From the NCBI GenBank assembly GCA_963844055.1, contig CAWJMN010000001.1, positions 620,001 to 684,000 of the forward strand: DNA of 64,000 nucleotides, written 5' to 3'. Under the pieces are notes generated by a model. The model did no database searches, was not told the origin of the DNA, and saw only the letters and a program-made list of their open reading frames with translations. Below are positions 8,843-17,483 of this stretch, piece after piece; positions within the stretch are counted from its first letter, which is position 1; each line of letters starts with the position of its first letter. This DNA is from CAWJMN01 sp963844055 (GTDB taxonomy: Bacteria > Planctomycetota > Planctomycetia > Pirellulales > Pirellulaceae). The position numbers and the translations under genes are program-made.

Positions 8843-8922
8843 GGCGGACCGTTTAGTCATAATCGCGGTGCGGGGTGGCCAGATCGGCCAGGCAATGGTC
8901 CCGGCCGTTTGTGACCTAGGGA

Positions 8923-10269
8923 CTATTCCAGGCCGTGGACGACCATGCCGCCCAGCAGCTTGGGAAAGAAGTAGGTGCTCTTGGCTGGCATCCGCTCGCC
9001 ATGTTCGCTGATCGCACGAACGTGGTCGACCGTGGCTGGCATTACCAAAGCGGCAAGTTCGAACTTGCCCCCTTGGCCCATTTGGCCGGTGGCGTCGCGG
9101 CCGACGGCATCACCCTTGGTTAGGCCTTCCACAACTTCGTCCACCGTGTGCACGTACATTGGCTTGGGCAGGTTCGTTGCCTTCAGCACATTGTCCATGA
9201 TCAAGCGATGAAGCAGCGAGACCCCTAGGCCTTGCCAATCTTCGCTGTGATCGCTGGCGACCTTCTTCATCAGGTCTTCGCCGGCTGATGTCAACGAGGC
9301 CAGGGTCCAGGTGTCATCTTTGGCGGTGTAGAACGCCAGAATGGTTTGGTCCTGTTCCTTGGCGATGTCCTTCCAAATCTGAGGGGCCAGCGCCGGACCT
9401 TGACCGATGGTCTGGGTCGTGAAGTTACCAGCCAACTTGGCTTGCAGCTCGGCGGCCGTCATGGCAGGAACGCCACGGAACAGGCGATGCGTTGGCAGCA
9501 CGAGCAAACCGGGATCATTCATGCTGACGCACATCGTGAAGACAAAGTTGGCCGGATGAGCATCATCCAAGGGACCGCTTTGCTTCAGGAAATCCTGGTA
9601 GTTACAGGCCGTCTCGTAGCGATGATGCCCGTCGGCAATGAACATCGGTTTGGGGTCCATGATCGCAGCCACATCGGCGATTACCTTCACATCGGTGACC
9701 AGCCACATCCTGTGGACGACACCCAGATGGTCGGTTGCTTCGTAAGGCGTTTGGCCAACGACTGCTGCTTCGAGGAGGTCTTGGGCCTCGTTCTCTGGAT
9801 CTGGATAGAGGCCAAAAATCTGGCTGAGGTTTGCCTTGCAAGCCTTTGTTAGCAACAGGCGGTCCGCCTTGGCGCTGGCATGGGTCTCTTCGTGTGGATA
9901 GATCTTGCCTTGGCCAAGCTTCTCAAGCTTGACGCGGCACATGAAGCCACGACGAGTATGCGTTTGGCCGGCATAGTCAAAGGTTTGATGGTAGACATAC
10001 AGCGCAGGATCCGGGTCCGCGACTAGCACCCCTTGTTGACGCCAAAGCTTGAGGAACTTGGCGGCGCGGGTGTACTTGTTGGACTGTTCATTGTCGCCGG
10101 GCTCTTCACGATTGAGCTCAAGGCGAATGAAGTTGGCGGGGTGTTTCTTGTAGAGCTCTTCTTGAAACTCCGGCGAGATCACATCGTAAGGTGGAGTGAT
10201 GACATCGCTAAGTGAACCGACATGGCCGAGGTCGTAACGCAATCCCTGGAACGCTTGAATCGTTGGCAT
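8923..10269 (-). CDS. DUF1015 family protein
   Basis: 448 residues from the ATG at 10269 (MPTIQAFQGLRYD), which is where the family begins; the open frame runs 34 codons further upstream but that extension is Arg/Pro-rich and unlikely to be translated. Conserved features are ITPPYDVISPEFQ near residue 22 and ADGHHRYETACNYQ in the middle. The family is cytoplasmic and widespread; its biochemical role has not been settled and is often linked to amino-acid metabolism by gene neighbourhood. No such neighbour is seen here. A terminator follows the gene. Confidence 0.88.
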   Translation of the reverse strand: MPTIQAFQGLRYDLGHVGSLSDVITPPYDVISPEFQEELYKKHPANFIRLELNREEPGDNEQSNKYTRAAKFLKLWRQQGVLVADPDPALYVYHQTFDYAGQTHTRRGFMCRVKLEKLGQGKIYPHEETHASAKADRLLLTKACKANLSQIFGLYPDPENEAQDLLEAAVVGQTPYEATDHLGVVHRMWLVTDVKVIADVAAIMDPKPMFIADGHHRYETACNYQDFLKQSGPLDDAHPANFVFTMCVSMNDPGLLVLPTHRLFRGVPAMTAAELQAKLAGNFTTQTIGQGPALAPQIWKDIAKEQDQTILAFYTAKDDTWTLASLTSAGEDLMKKVASDHSEDWQGLGVSLLHRLIMDNVLKATNLPKPMYVHTVDEVVEGLTKGDAVGRDATGQMGQGGKFELAALVMPATVDHVRAISEHGERMPAKSTYFFPKLLGGMVVHGLE

Positions 10270-10904
10270 GATAGTCTTTGAGAAAACAATGCGACCCCAA
10301 GGCTCTGCCTTGCGCCCGCAACCCCTTCTTGGAAATGGAACCACTCGCAGGTTCCCACATGGAAACCTCACCGGCCTTTCGTCGTCGGTGAAAGTATCCC
10401 GCCCACCCTCAGGCGGTGACGTCTCACCTTGGCGGAGCCATTCCAGCTCGCCACGACGAAGCGTTAGTTATGGGCGAAATGCCCCGTCGGCAATAGGGTG
10501 CTTTCTCGACGGCTTTCCTCTCATACCTGGATCGAAGGTCGGCCAAGCAAATAAATACCACCAGGAACATGGCTTTTTTGTAGTCGGGTGGGGGCCTCCA
10601 AATGATGGGCGCCTAACTGGCGAGCCGTCATTAATTGGGTGACGCTATAAAGAGGGGGTGCTGGTAAGGGCTAGGGTCGGACTCGGCCGCTTTGTAATGC
10701 TACCTGCCCGATAGCGTGGTAAGTTTGCATAGGTTGGCAGGTGGCGTCCGCTTTCGGACGTTGGATAGTACGCTTTACGCTGTCGGTATAAGTAGGCCAT
10801 TGCTTACGGCGGTTATGCCGGATGCAGATGGTGGACGAAGTATTGGTACAAATCGATAGGGCGGCTTTGGCAACCGTAGGATTCAGAAAAAGAGGTAGTT
10901 GACG
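10270..10904. other. Long gene-free spacer between divergent genes
   Basis: About 635 bases between the DUF1015 gene (minus) and a small secreted peptide gene (plus). A 125-codon plus-strand frame at 10268-10642 is Ser/Arg/Pro-rich and looks spurious. A short perfect hairpin CGTCCG-CTTT-CGGACG sits at 10745-10760. I could not match the stretch to a known riboswitch or small RNA. Confidence 0.45.
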
Positions 10905-11126
10905 ATGAAGAAGGTACTTTTGATCGCCGTTGCGGTAGCAGTGGGATTTCTTCCGATGGCTGTAGCCAGTGCTAAACCACCAGCGAAACAGGCTTCCGCC
11001 AAGCGTGGCTCGAAGTCGGCCAGCTCGGACGTTGTTGTACATGATCGCTTGGCTCCTGTCGTGGCACATCGTTTGGTGCCTCCTTACTTGGGCAAGCACG
11101 TCTACGAGCGCCCCTCGGGTAAATAG
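10905..11126 (+). CDS. Small secreted basic protein
   Basis: 73 residues from the ATG at 10905, placed by AGAGG about 9 bases upstream. Residues 1-23 form a clear Sec signal peptide (MKKVLLIAVAVAVGF...ASA), leaving a mature peptide of about 50 residues. The mature part starts Lys/Ser/Ala-rich (KPPAKQASAKRGSKSAS) and ends with HRLVPPYLGKHVYERPSGK. There is no known domain. Cysteines are absent, so it is not a disulfide-stabilised toxin. The function is unknown. Confidence 0.65.
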   Translation: MKKVLLIAVAVAVGFLPMAVASAKPPAKQASAKRGSKSASSDVVVHDRLAPVVAHRLVPPYLGKHVYERPSGK

Positions 11127-11303
11127 CCGTTCCCTTGGCCCGATTGGCAAGGTGAATTTGATAAATGCCCCTCGAGCTTCTATTGGCGCTTGGGGGGCCA
11201 AAACTGGCGGTTTAGGGTTATGCGGTCGCATTGCCGCAATCCCGCCGAAAAGCTAGACTATAGGACCTGAATCCGGGACCTTCGGTAAAATTCTATTTTT
11301 TAC

Positions 11304-11332
11304 TTGACACCCCGGCCATTTGTCCTTGCATC
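11304..11332 (+). promoter_or_regulatory. Possible promoter for the zinc-ribbon gene
   Basis: An exact TTGACA lies at 11304-11309 behind an AT-rich tract. The matching -10 region is poor, and the site is about 45 bases upstream of the start codon. Only the -35 element is convincing. Confidence 0.3.
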
Positions 11333-11376
11333 TGAAGCATTCTGCCTCGATGCCCTTTTAACCATCGAGCCCCATT

Positions 11377-11514
11377 ATGAAGACTCGCCCAAAGACGAAG
11401 TTTACTGCTGCCCTGAAAGATCGTCGTTGCCCAAAGTGCAATGCCAAGCTCAACAATCAAGTTGTACGCTGCAAGCGCTGCTCGCAAGCTCAAGGCCGTC
11501 CCTCGAAGCGTTAA
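11377..11514 (+). CDS. 45-residue basic zinc-ribbon protein
   Basis: A short frame starting at the ATG at 11377 with a TAA at 11512-11514. It encodes 45 residues with two knuckles, CPKC (about residues 18-21) and CKRC (about 32-35), ten residues apart, on a strongly basic background (MKTRPKTKFTAALKDRR...SQAQGRPSKR). Four Cys in this spacing fit a treble-clef or rubredoxin-like zinc ribbon such as those in small ribosomal or nucleic-acid-binding proteins. A TTGACA element lies upstream and a hairpin follows 30 bases after the stop. No homolog can be named by eye. An RNA- or ribosome-binding role is inference from size, charge and zinc motif. Confidence 0.7.
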   Translation: MKTRPKTKFTAALKDRRCPKCNAKLNNQVVRCKRCSQAQGRPSKR

Positions 11515-11542
11515 TTCGCCACGAGTGATTCCGGTTTCATGA

Positions 11543-11572
11543 CATGCTGGTCAGACCAAATTGGCCAGCATG
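11543..11572 (+). terminator. Hairpin after the zinc-ribbon gene
   Basis: CATGCTGG pairs with CCAGCATG (8 of 8) around a 14-base loop, starting 28 bases past the stop. There is no T run, so it may act as a processing or stability hairpin instead of an intrinsic terminator. Confidence 0.45.
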
Positions 11573-11582
11573 ATCGATCATG
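11569..11582. repeat. 14-base perfect palindrome
   Basis: CATGATCGATCATG is fully palindromic and overlaps the right arm of the preceding hairpin. It is about 260 bases upstream of the LURP-one-like gene start. It could be an operator. Confidence 0.4.
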
Positions 11583-11840
11583 AGACCAAGCAGGGAAGTG
11601 GCCGCTGGGAATAGCGGCTAATGCGGGGTTGATGATCCCAGGGGCAATGGAGGCTCACGCTGGCTTTTTGGCAGGTTAATTGACTTGCCTTTCTTCTGGG
11701 CCATGCGTAGAAAATCTAGGATCACGGCCACCTAAAGTCTGATCGCTGGGCAAGCTGCGACCAAACCGCTGAGATCAAATCTGTTGGAGTTGCCTATCTC
11801 AGAAAATGGACTTTCCAACTCCTCTCTAAGCAAAACGGCT

Positions 11841-12338
11841 ATGAAATATCAAATCCGCGAAGAAGCCCTGGCCTGGGGTGACGACTATCAAGTTCTCGAT
11901 GAGAACGGGAAATTGGCCTACTTTGTCGACGGTCACGGATTTTCCGTTTTCAATTACATCGCCATCGAATCGCCAGACAAAACGAAGCTGGCTGCGATTG
12001 AGCAGACGCTGCTAGGCTTCGGCCGCGAGTACTTGATCAAGTCCGACAACGTTGCCGCTAAGGTCATGTCGCAACGTGTCAGCTATGGGACTGTCCAGTT
12101 CAATATTGAAGTCGATGGCAAGAATGGCATCGCCGCAGTGGGCGACTTTTATAACCACGACTACACCATCCAGCGTGGTGAGAAAGTCTTGGCTCGCGTA
12201 ACACCGGCTGAAGGTGACGAAGCCGGATTTGTGGTGGAGATCCTTCCACCGGATCAGCAGGTAATACTGCTTGGCTGTGTCGTCGTGATTGAAGTCATTA
12301 CGCGCGACAACGGCCAGACGGGTCCGATGTACAAATAG
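11841..12338 (+). CDS. LURP-one-related (Tubby C-terminal-like) protein
   Basis: 165 residues from the ATG at 11841 (MKYQIREEALAWGDDYQVLDENGKLAYFVDG), the family-typical opening; an upstream in-frame extension of 19 residues lacks such character. The whole chain is beta-rich with repeating short strands (GTVQFNIEVDGKNGIAAVGDF, GEKVLARVTP, GFVVEIL) as in the LOR/YxjI fold, a 12-stranded barrel around a central helix. Bacterial members are cytoplasmic and their role is not established; the fold resembles phospholipid scramblases and Tubby. The gene is monocistronic by spacing. Confidence 0.8.
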   Translation: MKYQIREEALAWGDDYQVLDENGKLAYFVDGHGFSVFNYIAIESPDKTKLAAIEQTLLGFGREYLIKSDNVAAKVMSQRVSYGTVQFNIEVDGKNGIAAVGDFYNHDYTIQRGEKVLARVTPAEGDEAGFVVEILPPDQQVILLGCVVVIEVITRDNGQTGPMYK

Positions 12339-12423
12339 TGCCCCGATTTTGTGGTTCGACCGAACCAACCCCTGCCATTGTGTCGCCGTTGAGAAAAACT
12401 CAGGCTGCGATGCCGGAAAAATG

Positions 12424-12452
12424 TTGACACGCCAGGCGATTGTCCCTTAAGG
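12424..12452 (+). promoter_or_regulatory. Possible promoter for the first DUF1501 gene
   Basis: An exact TTGACA lies at 12424-12429, about 100 bases upstream of the start codon. The -10 position at the usual spacing (TTAAGG) is weak. Confidence 0.3.
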
Positions 12453-12528
12453 TTGGAGGGAAATCGTTGTTACGACGGCCTCCCCATTTGGTACGCGGGG
12501 GAGTGGGCTTTTAGATAGGCGGACTGGC

Positions 12529-13923
12529 ATGCTTTCCATTACTGGATCCTCGGGGCAGCTTTCTCGGCGCGAATGGCTTCGCGTTGGTGGATTGGGACTT
12601 GGTTCCTGGGCTGCCTCCACACTGATCCCGTCGTTGGCTCAGGCTGACATGGCGCGTGGAGTCTATAAAGATCGGGCGGTCGTCTTCCTGTTTATGCAGG
12701 GGGGCCCATCGCAGATCGAAACCTTTGATCCCAAGATGACCGCGCCGAGCGGTATTCGCAGCACGACGGGCGAGATTCCCACCGCACTTCCTGGCATCAC
12801 GTTTGGCGGCACTTTTCCCAAGTTGGCCGCCATGGCAAACCGCCTAACGGTGGTCCGCTCTTTTGCTACAGGCGACGGTAATCACGACATCAAACCAGTC
12901 GTCAGCAAAGAGACGCAGAAGGCCAGCTTAGGAGCAATCTATTCCCGCGTGGCTGGTTCGATGAACCCGACGCGTGGAATTCCATCTAGTGTGGTGCTAT
13001 ATCCAAGCGCCGTCGACCCAACCAAAAAAGGTGCCCCCACAGCGTTTGGAAGTTTTGCCGATCCCGGTGCACTAGGGGCCGCCAATGCTCCGTTTGTTCC
13101 TGGCACCGGCCCCATGAGCGAGAACATGACGCTGCGGATGAATCCGGCCCATTTTGAGGACCGGCGTTCGCTATTGTCTCAGTTGGATCGGTTGCGACGC
13201 GATGTGGATGCACGGGGCGATGTGACTGGCATGGACAAGTTCCAGTTGCAGGCCCATTCAACGATTTTGAGCCAAGTAGGCGACGCATTTGACCTTTCCA
13301 AGGAAAGTGCCAGCACGATTGCTCGGTATGACACCAGCGCGCTGGTGACCCCCAGCCAAATTAGCCGCAAGTGGAACAACTACAACCAGTATGTCACCCA
13401 TGGGCAGACGCTCGGCAAGCTCATGCTGATGGCACGGCGACTGGTGGAGTCGGGCTCTCGCTTTATCACGGTAAACACCGACTTCGTTTGGGACAACCAC
13501 GCCGATATCAACAATGCGGGCGTTGAAGAGGGGATGCAATACTGCGGCCTTCCCTTCGATCATGCCGTTAGCACGTTTTTGACCGACTTGCAGGAGCGTG
13601 GGCTAAGCGAAAAAGTGCTGCTGGTTTGCTGCGGTGAAATGGGACGTGTTCCACGCCTGAATGACCGTGGTGGACGTGATCACTGGGGTGCACTTTCGCC
13701 GCTACTTTTGTCGGGCGGTGGTTATGAACGGGGCCAAGTAGTGGGAAGTTCCACGCGCGACGCAGGCGAGCCCGCCACGGATCGAATCACCCAGCAAAAC
13801 CTGATCACTTCGATTGCGGGCCATGTGTTCAATCTGTCGCAGCTGCGATTACGGCCGGATGTCCCGCCGGATGTGATTCGCATCCTCACCTCAGCGGAAC
13901 CAATTACGGGCCAGAAAGTATAG
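12529..13923 (+). CDS. DUF1501 domain-containing secreted protein
   Basis: 464 residues. LSRREWLRVGGLGLGSWAAS is a twin-arginine signal, so the protein should be exported folded. FLFMQGGPSQIETFDPK and the C-terminal GGRDHWGALSPLLLSGGGYERGQVVG are the family hallmarks; the fold is related to alkaline phosphatase and sulfatase-like hydrolases, but no activity is established. In planctomycetes these genes usually sit beside DUF1549/DUF1553 cytochrome genes; here no such partner is adjacent. It ends in a bidirectional terminator shared with ilvE. Confidence 0.92.
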   Translation: MLSITGSSGQLSRREWLRVGGLGLGSWAASTLIPSLAQADMARGVYKDRAVVFLFMQGGPSQIETFDPKMTAPSGIRSTTGEIPTALPGITFGGTFPKLAAMANRLTVVRSFATGDGNHDIKPVVSKETQKASLGAIYSRVAGSMNPTRGIPSSVVLYPSAVDPTKKGAPTAFGSFADPGALGAANAPFVPGTGPMSENMTLRMNPAHFEDRRSLLSQLDRLRRDVDARGDVTGMDKFQLQAHSTILSQVGDAFDLSKESASTIARYDTSALVTPSQISRKWNNYNQYVTHGQTLGKLMLMARRLVESGSRFITVNTDFVWDNHADINNAGVEEGMQYCGLPFDHAVSTFLTDLQERGLSEKVLLVCCGEMGRVPRLNDRGGRDHWGALSPLLLSGGGYERGQVVGSSTRDAGEPATDRITQQNLITSIAGHVFNLSQLRLRPDVPPDVIRILTSAEPITGQKV

Positions 13924-13953
13924 CGTTGGCCCCAGGTGGTTTGCGCATAAAAA

Positions 13954-13984
13954 CAGCCGCGGAAAGGGTAACTTTCCACGGCTG
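13954..13984. terminator. Bidirectional terminator between DUF1501 and ilvE genes
   Basis: CAGCCGCGGAAAG pairs with CTTTCCACGGCTG (12 of 13, one C-A mismatch) around a 5-base loop. T runs lie on the plus side (about 13989-13993) and A-rich sequence on the other, so it can stop both converging genes. Confidence 0.8.
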
Positions 13985-14011
13985 CAAGTTTTTCGGAAAG
14001 GGTCCGCCGGA

Positions 14012-14872
14012 TTATTCGCGGATCAGTTGGCGGAAGCGTGCGGTAAGGTCCTTCGTGATGGGCCCTGGCTTTCCTTCGCCAATGATGCGGCTGTCGACCT
14101 TAATTACCGGAATGACTTCGGCAGCGCTGCCAGTCAAAAACACTTCGTCCGCAATGTAGACATCGTGCTTGGTCAGTGGGATTTGGTGCACTTCGATCCC
14201 GGACTTCTGGGCGATTTCGATCACCGCTTCGCGAGTGATTCCTTCCAAGATGCCAGCGTCGTTGGATGGCGTTAGCAACTTCCCCTTTTTCACCAAAAAG
14301 ATGTTGTCGCCCGTGCATTCGGCCACTTCACCCTTGGCATTGAGCATCAGCGCTTCAACGCAGCCCGCTTGCAGGCCTTCAATCTTGGCCATGATGTTGT
14401 TGAGATAGTTGAGCGACTTGATCCGCGGGCTGAGTGCAGCCGAGTGATTGCGAATCGTGCTGGCCGTAATGATGGCCAGGCCATTCTCGTACATCTCTTT
14501 GGGATAGAGCTGAATGTGATCGGTGATGATGATCACTTGCGGATCGCTAGTCTTGTTGGGGTCGAGGCCCAGCGAACCAGCGCCGCGCGTCACAACCAGG
14601 CGGATATAGCCGTCGGTGATGCTATTCAGCTTAAGCGTGTTATTTACCGCTTCGGCCATGGCCTGCTTTGTCATGGGAATGGTTAGCCAAATTGCCTTGG
14701 CCGAATCCCACAGACGATCCAGGTGCTGCTCCATACGGAAGACTTTTCCGGAGTAGCTGCGCATCCCTTCAAAGACACCATCGCCGTAAAGTAGACCGTG
14801 GTCATAGACGCTAATCTTGGCGTTTTCTTTGTCGTAGTACTTCCCGGCAATATAGATTTGCAAAGCGGCCAT
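14012..14872 (-). CDS. ilvE: Branched-chain amino-acid aminotransferase
   Basis: 286 residues from the ATG at 14872 (MAALQIYIAGKYYDKE), with GGAGAAAG about 10 bases upstream; the longer open frame adds an implausible N-terminus. Fold-type IV PLP enzyme: GLLYGDGVFEGMRSY near residue 30, the PLP Lys in RIKSLNYLNNIMAK, and the phosphate-binding ECTGDNIFLVKKG and FLTGSAAEVIPV. It transfers amino groups between 2-oxo acids and Leu, Ile or Val; D-amino-acid or 4-amino-4-deoxychorismate activity of the same fold cannot be fully excluded. Expected to be cytoplasmic. Confidence 0.92.
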   Translation of the reverse strand: MAALQIYIAGKYYDKENAKISVYDHGLLYGDGVFEGMRSYSGKVFRMEQHLDRLWDSAKAIWLTIPMTKQAMAEAVNNTLKLNSITDGYIRLVVTRGAGSLGLDPNKTSDPQVIIITDHIQLYPKEMYENGLAIITASTIRNHSAALSPRIKSLNYLNNIMAKIEGLQAGCVEALMLNAKGEVAECTGDNIFLVKKGKLLTPSNDAGILEGITREAVIEIAQKSGIEVHQIPLTKHDVYIADEVFLTGSAAEVIPVIKVDSRIIGEGKPGPITKDLTARFRQLIRE

Positions 14873-14952
14873 CCAAAAACTCTTTCTCCAGAAAACGGCT
14901 CTAACTCCTGACGACGACTCCGTTTGGGCACACCCCAAATCACCAAACCCGG

Positions 14953-15771
14953 CTAGGAAGCGTCCACAACTACCCCCTCAACCAAGCTAACGACGTGGTT
15001 CGCCTGTTGCGCGATGGAGTGATCATGCGTCACCATGACTATAGTAAGGCCGATTTCGGCGTTCAAGGTTCGCAGGATTTCCAGGATTTCCTCGCCCGTC
15101 TTTCGGTCGAGATTTCCGGTGGGTTCGTCGGCCAGCAATAGCTGGGGATTGGCAATTAGAGCACGAGCGATGGCCGTCCGCTGCATTTCACCGCCGGAAA
15201 GTTCGCTGGGTCGATGGGTAAGCCGGTGGGAAAGCCCAACTAAATCGAGAAGTTCTTTGGCCTTGGCGACGTATTTTGAGCGATTCATCCAGTATTTGAT
15301 GACGCCATCGGAAATCATCATCGGCATCAGGACATTTTCCAGCGTCGTCAGTTCCGGCAGCAGGTGATAGAACTGAAAGATCATCCCGAACTTTTGATTG
15401 CGAAGGTAATCTCGTTTGCGAGGCGCAAGATTGTCGATCCGTTCGCCCGCAAATAGGATCTCGCCACTGTCGGGAGCATCCAGAGTACCCAGCAGATGCA
15501 GTAGCGTACTTTTGCCCGACCCGCTCTGCCCAATGATCGCGGTCACTTCCCCAGGACAAACCTGAAAATCGACACCGCGCAATACGGGAACGACTAGCTT
15601 CCCTTTTCGATAGCTCTTCACCAGGCTATGTGCTGAAAGGAGTGGTGCTTGTTCAGTAGAGCTTGCGCCATCTTGCGCACCTGCAGAACGAAAGGTGGTA
15701 TGCGGAGATGCCGCGCCGCGCCGAGTGGGGACTTTGGTCTGCTTTGTCGTGATAGGCTTTGCTGCGCTCAT
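14953..15771 (-). CDS. ABC transporter ATPase, LolD/MacB-type
   Basis: 272 residues from the ATG at 15771 (MSAAKPITTKQ). After about 45 residues of a low-complexity, basic Thr/Ala-rich extension comes a full ATPase: Walker A GQSGSGKST, Q-loop MIFQFYHLLPELT, signature LSGGEMQRTAIARAL, Walker B LLLADEPTGNLD and the H-loop MVTHD. PELTTLENVLMPM and the GNLD motif are typical of the LolD group. It probably powers the permease encoded just upstream, in lipoprotein release or another outer-envelope extraction step. The N-terminal tail is longer than in Escherichia coli LolD. It is the last gene of the lysS-permease-ATPase unit. Confidence 0.9.
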   Translation of the reverse strand: MSAAKPITTKQTKVPTRRGAASPHTTFRSAGAQDGASSTEQAPLLSAHSLVKSYRKGKLVVPVLRGVDFQVCPGEVTAIIGQSGSGKSTLLHLLGTLDAPDSGEILFAGERIDNLAPRKRDYLRNQKFGMIFQFYHLLPELTTLENVLMPMMISDGVIKYWMNRSKYVAKAKELLDLVGLSHRLTHRPSELSGGEMQRTAIARALIANPQLLLADEPTGNLDRKTGEEILEILRTLNAEIGLTIVMVTHDHSIAQQANHVVSLVEGVVVDAS

Positions 15772-15873
15772 CAAACACCTCGTGCCCCAAAAGGGCCAAC
15801 TCACCATCGAAACCAAACCACTCTGCAATCCAGCCAAATACAGCCCCATCAGGAAACTGCCTGATGGACATCG

Positions 15874-17431
15874 CTATTCATAACGTAGAGCTTGCACCGG
15901 ATGCAGCCTTGCCGCTCGTAGCGCTGGCAGAACACTTGCCAAAACAGCAATCGCAACCGCTCCGATCACCACACCTACGACGGTCATGGGGTCGACAATT
16001 GTGGGAATCTGCTGGAAGTAATAGACCGTAGGATCGAATACTTCCTGCCCGGTAACAACCTCAATCAGTGTGGCGATTCGATTGATGTTGGCTACAAAGA
16101 GTAAGCCACCAATCATTCCCACGCCACTTCCCACCAGTCCCAGCGAAAACCCGTAACCCAAAAAGATGCTCATGATGCCGCTACTAGACGCACCAAGCGC
16201 CTTCATGATGCCAATGTCTTTGGTCTTCTCGACGACGATCATGAAAAACGTTGCCAAAATGCCAAACCCGGCAACGGCGATGATCAGGAACAATAACAGG
16301 TTGAGCAGGGTGGTTTCCATCTGTACGGCAGCCAGCAGCGGCCCCTGCATGTCTCGCCAGGTTCGGATCTGATATGGGAACTCTTCCGCAGGAAAGCGAG
16401 CACGCAACTTATCACGTACTTCATCCAGGTTGACGCCCGGTTTCAGCTTCAACTGAATGGTCGTCACTGCGTCTTGCATGCCGCGACTTTGTTGCAACGC
16501 CTTCAAAGGTACAAAAGCAAAGCCCGAATCATATTCGCTCATTTTGCTTTCGTAAAAGTCGACCACGGTAAATTGTTCTCGCAGTGCCGTAAGCTTCAGC
16601 CCTGTTGAACCAAACTGAACCGTTACATCATCGCCCGGCCGACAAAGGTAGTAGTCCTTGATGTCACCGTTTTTGTCACGTTGGCGAACGCTGCCGATGG
16701 CGATCCCTAAAATGATTCCGGTGAACTGTTCCTTCGCCTTGTCAAACTCTTGGCTAGGGTTGGCTTCTGGCTTGTTTCCTGCAGCAAAAGGGCTGGAGGG
16801 GATGTCGCTATCTTCGGTCGATTTAGGAGAAGGCTGCGCCAGTTTTCCGGTCGCAGTGTCGGTCGCTTCTTGCTGATTCATCTCGGCTTCGCGCAGCATC
16901 TTCTGCTGGATTTCGTATTCCTTTTCATAGGCTGCACGTTGTCGGCGATAGGGCCAGCCTGAAGGGGGCATGGAGTGCCCCGTCTCGTCGTAGCCACCTT
17001 CTTTGAGCAAGAAGGCAAGTTGCTTGCGGTGGTCGGGATGTAGCAAGTACTCTTTGAATGCGCTGACATCGGCGTATGTCGCCTCATCAATGCCGATCAG
17101 CATGACCTGTTTGGTTAGCACCTGGCCACGCACATTGATGTAAACCATCGCCGGTACATGCACGGCGCTGGTGATCCCTTCCAGGTCATCGCCAACCACC
17201 TTGCGGATCTCTTCCTTGTGCCATTCAGGTTGGGCGAAGCCATCCATGCTATGCGACTCAAAAATGATGTCCGCAAGGATGTCATGTAGTCGCGAATGCA
17301 TCTCGCGCAAAGCCCGCCATCACACTGTTGACGACAATGAGCGTACCGACGCCGAGCGTCACACTGATGATGGACGCTAGCGCAATATATCGCGTACGAA
17401 GATATCGACACGAAAGCAGTAGCTTGTACAT
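15874..17431 (-). CDS. LolC/LolE-like ABC transporter permease (frame broken near N-terminus)
   Basis: Two frames join to make a normal FtsX-type permease. Frame A starts at the ATG at 17431 and gives the first membrane helix (MYKLLLSCRYLRTRYIALAS... to VMAGFARD) before a TGA near 17282. Frame B, open from TTG 17310 to 15874, continues REMHSRLHDILADIIFESHSM, the expected next residues. A lost CG within GCGCGCGAG at about 17306-17312 would restore the frame. The periplasmic region has a long charged Pro/Ser/Glu insertion (about residues 135-190 of frame B); three C-terminal helices and an ADGE-less ending ALRAARLHPVQALRYE follow. Lies 52 bases downstream of lysS and upstream of its ATPase. Confidence 0.82.
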
Positions 17432-17483
17432 AGGCCAATCCTTTGGCTATCAAATTCAACCATCCCTAAACGACTACGTCCAA

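Noticed and set aside
9885..9905. DnaA-box-like TGTGGATA
   Set aside because: Single occurrence inside a coding region, no cluster, so no origin claim.
10380..10580. Possible riboswitch upstream of the DUF1015 gene
   Set aside because: Several short pairings but no match to a consensus I know; listed only as spacer.
10268..10642. 125-codon plus-strand open frame in a long spacer
   Set aside because: Ser/Arg/Pro-rich, no ribosome site, no recognisable content; begins inside the DUF1015 leader.
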